NCBI GenBank assembly: GCA_907165275.2
Contig: OU015662.1
Span: 5,897,501 to 5,961,500 of the forward strand
Length of the DNA stretch: 64,000 nucleotides
Direction: 5' to 3'
From: Zygaena filipendulae
Taxonomy: Eukaryota; Arthropoda; Insecta; Lepidoptera; Zygaenidae
The notes beneath the pieces were generated by a model. That model made no database searches, was not told the DNA's origin, and worked only from the letters and a program-made list of their open reading frames with translations. The translations under genes and the position numbers were made by a program. Positions 59,171 to 64,000 of the stretch are shown here, one piece after another; the stretch's first letter is position 1; each line of letters starts with the position of its first letter.

Positions 59171-59374
59171 ATGTTGAGACATTTCGTTTTCATTTCTTTA
59201 CTTTGTTTTGTGTTTCTCAAAATAAAAAGTATTCTAATCGGTGATAGATGTTATGGAAATGTTTCATGTGAATTGACCGTATATTTCTTATCGATAATTT
59301 TACCTGGTGATTTATCTGTTTACGCTTTCGAGTTTAACGTGACCCAGACTTTCATTTGCAACTTGATTTTCTGA
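59171..59374 (+). CDS. Candidate signal-peptide exon or small secreted protein
   Basis: The frame of 67 residues starts MLRHFVFISLLCFVFLKIKS, a classic signal peptide (short basic n-region, Leu/Phe/Val core), then ILIGDRCYGNVSCEL with two Cys and an NVS sequon. The remaining part (TVYFLSIILPGDLS...) is hydrophobic and may be intron read-through, as possible donors lie at TCG|gtgata and CTG|gtgatt. A TATA-like box precedes it at a sensible distance. The DRC-x5-C start recalls the opening of small disulfide domains, but is too short to assign. No downstream exon was found in the window. Confidence 0.28.
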   Translation: MLRHFVFISLLCFVFLKIKSILIGDRCYGNVSCELTVYFLSIILPGDLSVYAFEFNVTQTFICNLIF

Positions 59375-60687
59375 ACGAAAAGAAAACAGCACCTATACTA
59401 TGGTATAGGTGCCTCTTTCTAACTAAACGCGGTCTAATTAATTATCCTATTAGCGAGGTGCTGCATCCAGTGTGTTCCTAAATTTTAACAAACTACGCCC
59501 CGCGTGTCTGCATGTCACCGCGCATTCTTCAAAGCATAACAGCAGACACAATATCGTAAAGTTTTGACAGATTATGAGTCTGACCGCAGACGCCGACATA
59601 TAAAATGTTAAAGATAGTCATCTGTGGTTAGCATCGGCTCGTATGAATGGACCCTTCAGATTCCAGATAAATCAACCTTAATAGGTATTCGTAACAGTGT
59701 GTGTTAACCCTTGTTTACATGAACGAAACAAAGCTGCGATAATATGACAAGCAATTTAGAAACCGACTTTGTTTAAATTGAATTTGGAATGATCTTTTTA
59801 CATAGGTATATTATCTTAGAGCGCAGCTAAGAAGTTTAAAATATTAGGTACCTGCTTAACGTTTACTTCGATCTTCAAAGGAATAGTCTTACTCCTTTGG
59901 AGTTGCAGTTGTAAGGCCTCTGTGTTTGCAAAATCCTTGTCTAGAAAGTCTGTATAGGTGCTATAGGTACTGAGCTCACTTACCTTAGTCTAAAAGAAGA
60001 CCCCTTGATAAATCATGTAAATCTATATGTCTACGTACACGTAAAATGCATTCTTATTTTTTGCAATGTCGTTATTAATTCTAAATATAGTTACGGTATC
60101 ATCAAATGGACACCTCACTATAAAGGCGAGTTGTAATAAATAAATGCATTTTGAAATGACATCGTATGTCATTAGAATCAATTATTTGTCAATTTACATG
60201 TCCGCAATATGTTGTGCACTCGTCAAGTCCTCAATGTAGATAATTTCAATGCGAATTGTATGTAAGCGTGTGATCAGTTTTTATATGTATAAGTTAGGTA
60301 CATACCTACATCGTGCAGTAATAAACCTTTGAGGAGTTAAGTATCTCAAATTACTGCAACGAAAATGAATTAGTATTCTAGATACCAACATCAGTCTAAG
60401 TATCGTTGTTGTTATTATTGAGAGAAGGTACTTAAACTTTGTTCAGCATGAAGAAATACAACATCCTAACCTCTCATCGAAAAACAAAAGAATCAACAGC
60501 CGATGAGATTGAAATGTTAAGTTAGCACAGTTTCACGCCTACGCTCGCCGATCCAGACTAAGGTGTGAGCCAAATTAGTGCGAATACTGCAATTAGACCG
60601 ATTACAATCGGGAACCGAACATCCTGTCAGCAGGAAGCACGTGGGCGAACAGTTTTATCTCAATCTACGTAGGTATCACTGTTATAG
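59375..60687. other. Intergenic, no gene seen
   Basis: A short inverted repeat CACCTATACTATGGTATAGGTG sits at about 59391-59412 (arms CACCTATAC / GTATAGGTG). Nothing else was recognised. Confidence 0.4.
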
Positions 60688-60765
60688 TATCATTGGTTTA
60701 GTGGTTAGTAATCCTGACTGCTGAGCCAAGTGTAGCGGGTTCAATCCCCGCATCATCATCAAAAC
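60688..60765 (+). repeat. tRNA-derived SINE head
   Basis: ATTGGTTTAGTGGTTAGTAA (A-box side) and GCGGGTTCAATCCCCGC (B-box arm, with a self-complementary T-arm) at tRNA-like spacing. The anticodon and acceptor stems do not form, so it is a SINE relic, related to 12875-12950. Confidence 0.6.
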
Positions 60766-61524
60766 GGGTTTGGATTTTTTTTTGCAAGTATTATTATTTG
60801 GTCAGATATCCACAAAACAAGGTCTGTTAAATCTGGGATCAGATAGCGTTGTGCGATACCTAATACCTATCCGAGTATTGTCATTTGTCCTTCCAGCCTC
60901 CGGATAAGTTGAAAAACTTATAAAATTCAGATTTGCAAATAAACAAATTTTTTATTTTTTTTTTATATCATATTGGTCTCGTTCCAAAAATCTGTGTCCA
61001 CTTCCATCGTATCCGTTCCCTCCACCTTAATTATGTATTCCAAAAACACTTTCTAACGTAAGATTATTATTCGATATTGAGTTGTAGGTAGGTTTGTACG
61101 TATTGTTACAAGTATATTAGTACAGAATCCAAAAATGTAGGTAGACAGGTCAGTGGCCGAATTTGCTGCAACTAGTCCTATGAAGAGCGCAAATGTGAAA
61201 GTGTGTAGGATTAATTACAATTTTACGCAGTTTGCAATAACAAAAATAATTAACGATGTCAACGGGTCGTGCGTGGGTGTCACTTAGCTGCCTCCTTTCG
61301 CTTTGCTTTGTTTAGTGTCTACAACCTATATATTTAGACTGTTATTAAAAATAACTTGCAATTTTTTCAAAAGCTTTTATTCAACTTGCAATGTATGTAT
61401 GTAACTAACTATGTATGTTTGTACGGGTGGAATCTTGCAAATCAATTTTTAAGCTGATATCTTCAACTGATGGAGCTGAAATTTTGTATACACGTTTAGT
61501 TTGGATGACAATGCGTAGTTTGTT
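60766..61524. other. Intergenic, no gene seen
   Basis: AT-rich with T/A runs near 60950. No element or gene was recognised. Confidence 0.4.
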
Positions 61525-61895
61525 CTTTTTAACCGTCTTCCCAAAAAGGAGGAGGTTCTCAATTCGACGCGTATGTTTTTTTTTTCTATGTTTGTTACCT
61601 CAGTACTCTGGACTGCGTGAACCGATTTTGATGATTCTTTTTTTGTTTGAAAGGGTATTTTTCCACTTAGATCCCATTGCCACCAAATCGAGGATCTGAT
61701 GGTGGGATCTTGGAGAAATCGAGGGAACTCTTCATAAATAAAAACTTCAGAAATAGGAATTCAAACCGATCAGTGATAGCACAAACCAATAATAATATTA
61801 CGTAAATTATTGTCTTTTGGATTAAATCGGTATTTTGTTATTTTTAACTTTTTAGTTTTATTTTTTTTGAAGTTGGTTTTTATTTTTTTGTTATT
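61525..61895 (+). mobile_element. Non-autonomous element with CGACTTCC-type ends, copy 2
   Basis: Left end 'ccgtcttcccaaaaaggagg' and right end 'tttgaagttggtttttattt', with the same internal blocks as 39752-40190 (GAAAGGGTAT, GATCTGATGGTGGGATCTTG, CAAACCGATCAGTG). The copies differ by indels. Confidence 0.7.
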
Positions 61896-62184
61896 AGCGC
61901 ATTTGAATATGAGATATTTTTATAAAAAAGTTCTATATAAAAGTTGTTTCTATCGAGATTTATTATTTCTATGCATCAAACTGAGTTTGCCTACACATAG
62001 ATAATTTTCTATGCAATGTAATATTACGTTCCTTTTAAGATTCATACATTCAATTTATCACATATTAAATTATATTGATCAGGCTTCGATTTTATTTCTG
62101 ATTTATTCTTTATATTCAAAAGTTCTCTTCAAACTCAACAATTGCTAATTTAAATGGGTTATGAATGTTAATACTTTTATTTTT

Positions 62185-62280
62185 ACATCCTTACTAATTT
62201 CTTTGTTTGTTTGTAACGCTTTCACACCTTAACTACTCAACCGATCCCCATAAAATTTTCCATAAATGTTGTCATGAGTG
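62185..62280 (-). repeat. 3' fragment of the dispersed repeat (minus)
   Basis: 'tttgtaacgctttcacacct' and 'taactactcaaccgatcccc' match the primer-like block of the CCGCGG-core repeat. Confidence 0.5.
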
Positions 62281-62309
62281 GCGAGACAAGGCCATACGGC
62301 TGCATTCGG

Positions 62310-63040
62310 TCGTTTTAATGATTACTTAATTTTTTAACAGAAGTACTTAGTTAATTAAATTTAACTCAATTAGTTAAATGCCAATTGGACGCAGATAAGC
62401 AATAACATGTTAACCCACAATATTAAGTTATTGATTCAAAACGCTTTATTGACAGTTAAAGAGCGTTTTTTAATAGGGATGTTGACAACTTTTGAAAATC
62501 AAAATTTTAATTAGTCCGTCTTTTAGAAAATTAAAAATCATTAGACACGTATTTTGTTATTTTTCAAAAAAATGAAAATACACAGAGATAAAGCGCATTA
62601 AAGTTTAGGGTGGGGGCTCGTGACGTCATTTACCACTACAAGCCGCCATACAAACTGCACTAGTTAGTGACGTCACGCGAAATTTCAACTCAATGTATCT
62701 CTGTTATTTTTTGATTACGTAAAAAAAAGAAAAAATACGTGTCCAATATTTTTTATTAATCTACAAGACGGACTAAAAAAAAAAAAATTAGTCAAATAGC
62801 CTATTATGCGTTATTTACCTTATTACATTGTTTAAATACCAAAAAGCATTTAGACATAAAAAAATGCTGAAACAAAATGACGATATGATTTTAAAACACG
62901 ATTTATTCAAAATTTCTCCAATGTGGGTTAACACACTATTGCTTATCTATGTCCAATTAACGTTAATTTAATTAACGTTTCTGAGTGTGGCAGTTTTGTT
63001 TTAAAGATATTTACTTAAAATTAAGTAATCATTAAAACGA
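62310..63040. mobile_element. TIR element split by a nested MITE
   Basis: 24-bp perfect inverted ends (62310-62333 TCGTTTTAATGATTACTTAA..., 63017-63040). A second inverted pair lies inside (AATTGGACGCAGATAAGCAA near 62392 against the complement of aattggacatagataagcaa near 62940). A copy of its right part occurs in intron 5 of the cytokine-like gene (31541-31690). The MITE at 62476-62805 interrupts it. Confidence 0.7.
62476..62805 (-). mobile_element. Palindromic MITE, copy 3 (minus)
   Basis: Starts AGGGATGTTGACAACTTTT and ends in TTAGTCAAATAGCCT. It carries two TGACGTCA words (about 62621 and 62670). It is in opposite orientation to copies 1 and 2. Confidence 0.8.
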
Positions 63041-63107
63041 TTCTGAGTACCTACGGCCGATAGAGTAGGTACTTTTTATCCAACTTATTCACATACCTAT
63101 ATATTTT

Positions 63108-63180
63108 ACTAACTGTGCCCCACGGCTTCACCCGCGTGAGTTTTGGAACTCCAAAGTAGCCTAATTTACTCCTCATAACA
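63108..63180 (+). repeat. 5' fragment of CCGCGG-core repeat
   Basis: 'actgtgccccacggcttcac' then 'gcgtgagttttggaactcc'. It passes into the LINE-like tail that follows. Confidence 0.65.
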
Positions 63181-63194
63181 TCAGCTAATTAGTA

Positions 63195-63312
63195 GTGAAA
63201 GGTTGTCTGGAAGAGATCGCTAGTAAAGCGATAAAACCGCCTTTTGAATGCTTTTAGTTATAAGTTTCTGTAAACACACTGTAACATTATTTTGGTGTAC
63301 AATAAAGTGTAT
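63195..63312 (+). repeat. LINE-type 3' end
   Basis: 'ggaagagatcgctagtaaag', 'cgataaaaccgccttttgaa', then 'ttttggtgtacaataaagtg'. From general knowledge, this is the typical 3' terminus of a common lepidopteran non-LTR family, ending in its poly(A) signal. Its pentamer tail TATTC continues as the microsatellite. Confidence 0.6.
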
Positions 63313-64000
63313 TCTATTCTATTCTATTCTGTTCTATTATGTTCTATTCTGTTCTATTCTGTTCTATTCTGTTCTATTCTGTTCTCTTCTGTTCTCTTCT
63401 GTTCTATTCCGTTCTTTTCTGTTCTCTTCTGTTCTCTTCTGTTCTCTCCTGTTCTCTCCTGTTCTCTTCTGTTCTCTTCTGTTCTATTCTATTCTATTCT
63501 ATTCTGTTCTATTCTGTTCTATTCTGTTCTATTCTGTTCTATTCTGTTCTATTCTGTTCTATTCTGTTCTATTCTGTTCTCTTCTGTTCTCTTCTGTTCT
63601 CTTCTGTTCTCTTCTGTTCTATTCTGTTCTATTCTGTTCTATTCTGTTCTATTCTGTTCTATTCTGTTCTATTCTGTTCTCTTCTGTTCTATTCTGTTCT
63701 ATTCTGTTCTATTCTGTTCTCTTCTGTTCTCTTCTGTTCTCTTCTGTTCTCTTCTGTTCTATTCTGTTATATTCTGTTCTATTCTGTTCTCTTCTGTTCT
63801 ATTCTGTTCTATTCTGTTCTATTCTGTTCTATTCTGTTCTATTCTGTTCTATTCTGTTCTATTCTGTTCTGTTCTGTTCTGTTCTGTTCTGTTCTGTTCT
63901 GTTCTGTTCTGTTCTGTTCTGTTCTGTTCTGTTCTGTTCTGTTCTGTTCTGTTCTGTTCTGTTCTGTTCTGTTCTGTTCTGTTCTGTTCTGTTCTGTTCT
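63305..64000. repeat. Long TTCTG/TTCTA microsatellite, runs off the window
   Basis: About 695 bp of pentamers. It is first TTCTA, then blocks alternating TTCTA-TTCTG and TTCTC-TTCTG, and finally pure TTCTG (from about 63870 to the end). Higher-order decamer blocks repeat, which points to expansion by slippage or unequal exchange. It is incomplete at the right edge. Confidence 0.97.

Overview
The window looks like moth or butterfly (Lepidoptera) nuclear DNA. It is AT-rich, full of short TAGGTA/TACCTA stretches, and carries many copies of a short repeat with the core CCCCGCGGTTTCACCCGCG. It also holds tRNA-derived SINEs, LINE 3' tails and Tc1/mariner elements. Coding density is very low, and every multi-exon signal I can defend is eukaryotic (GTAAGT donors, pyrimidine-tract acceptors). 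The species cannot be named from this sequence.

Main content: one spliced plus-strand gene between about 18.6 and 33.4 kb. Five exons (24327-24511, 24902-25000, 30365-30523, 31271-31453, 32011-32181) join in one frame with clean splice sites. A sixth, less certain exon (about 18715/18787-18973) lies behind a TATA-type promoter and has the matching phase-1 donor. The product has a hydrophobic signal or anchor segment, a furin site (RQKR), and a 228-residue, helix-rich, Cys-poor ectodomain with two N-glycosylation sequons. Intron phases are 1-0-0-0-0 and the 3' UTR holds three UUAUUUAUU elements. I infer a secreted helical-cytokine-like factor. I do not recognise it as a named gene, and I regard it as the best candidate here for an undescribed system.

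Layout: 1-18.4 kb is mostly intergenic, with repeats, a possible first exon of an unidentified gene near 6.2 kb, and an apparently intact mariner with a 350-residue transposase at 13.84-15.13 kb. 18.5-33.4 kb is the cytokine-like gene; its introns hold a MITE with two CRE palindromes, a SINE head, perfect hairpins and GC-richer islands. 33.4-57.8 kb has no convincing gene: it holds dispersed repeats, a 355 bp MITE (37.1-37.4 kb), a SINE (45.65-45.9 kb), a CTCF-like motif (53.75 kb) and a 22 bp heat-shock-element-like palindrome (55.2 kb). 57.86-58.78 kb is a Tc1-type element with intact ends but no N-terminal half of its transposase. 59.1-59.4 kb has a small secreted-type ORF behind a plausible promoter. 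61.5-63.3 kb is nested repeat DNA, and 63.3-64 kb is a long TTCTG/TTCTA microsatellite that seems to grow out of a LINE tail and runs off the window.

No rRNA gene, functional tRNA gene, CRISPR array or bacterial feature was seen. Exon structures come from splice-site and frame reading only; no transcript or homology data were available.
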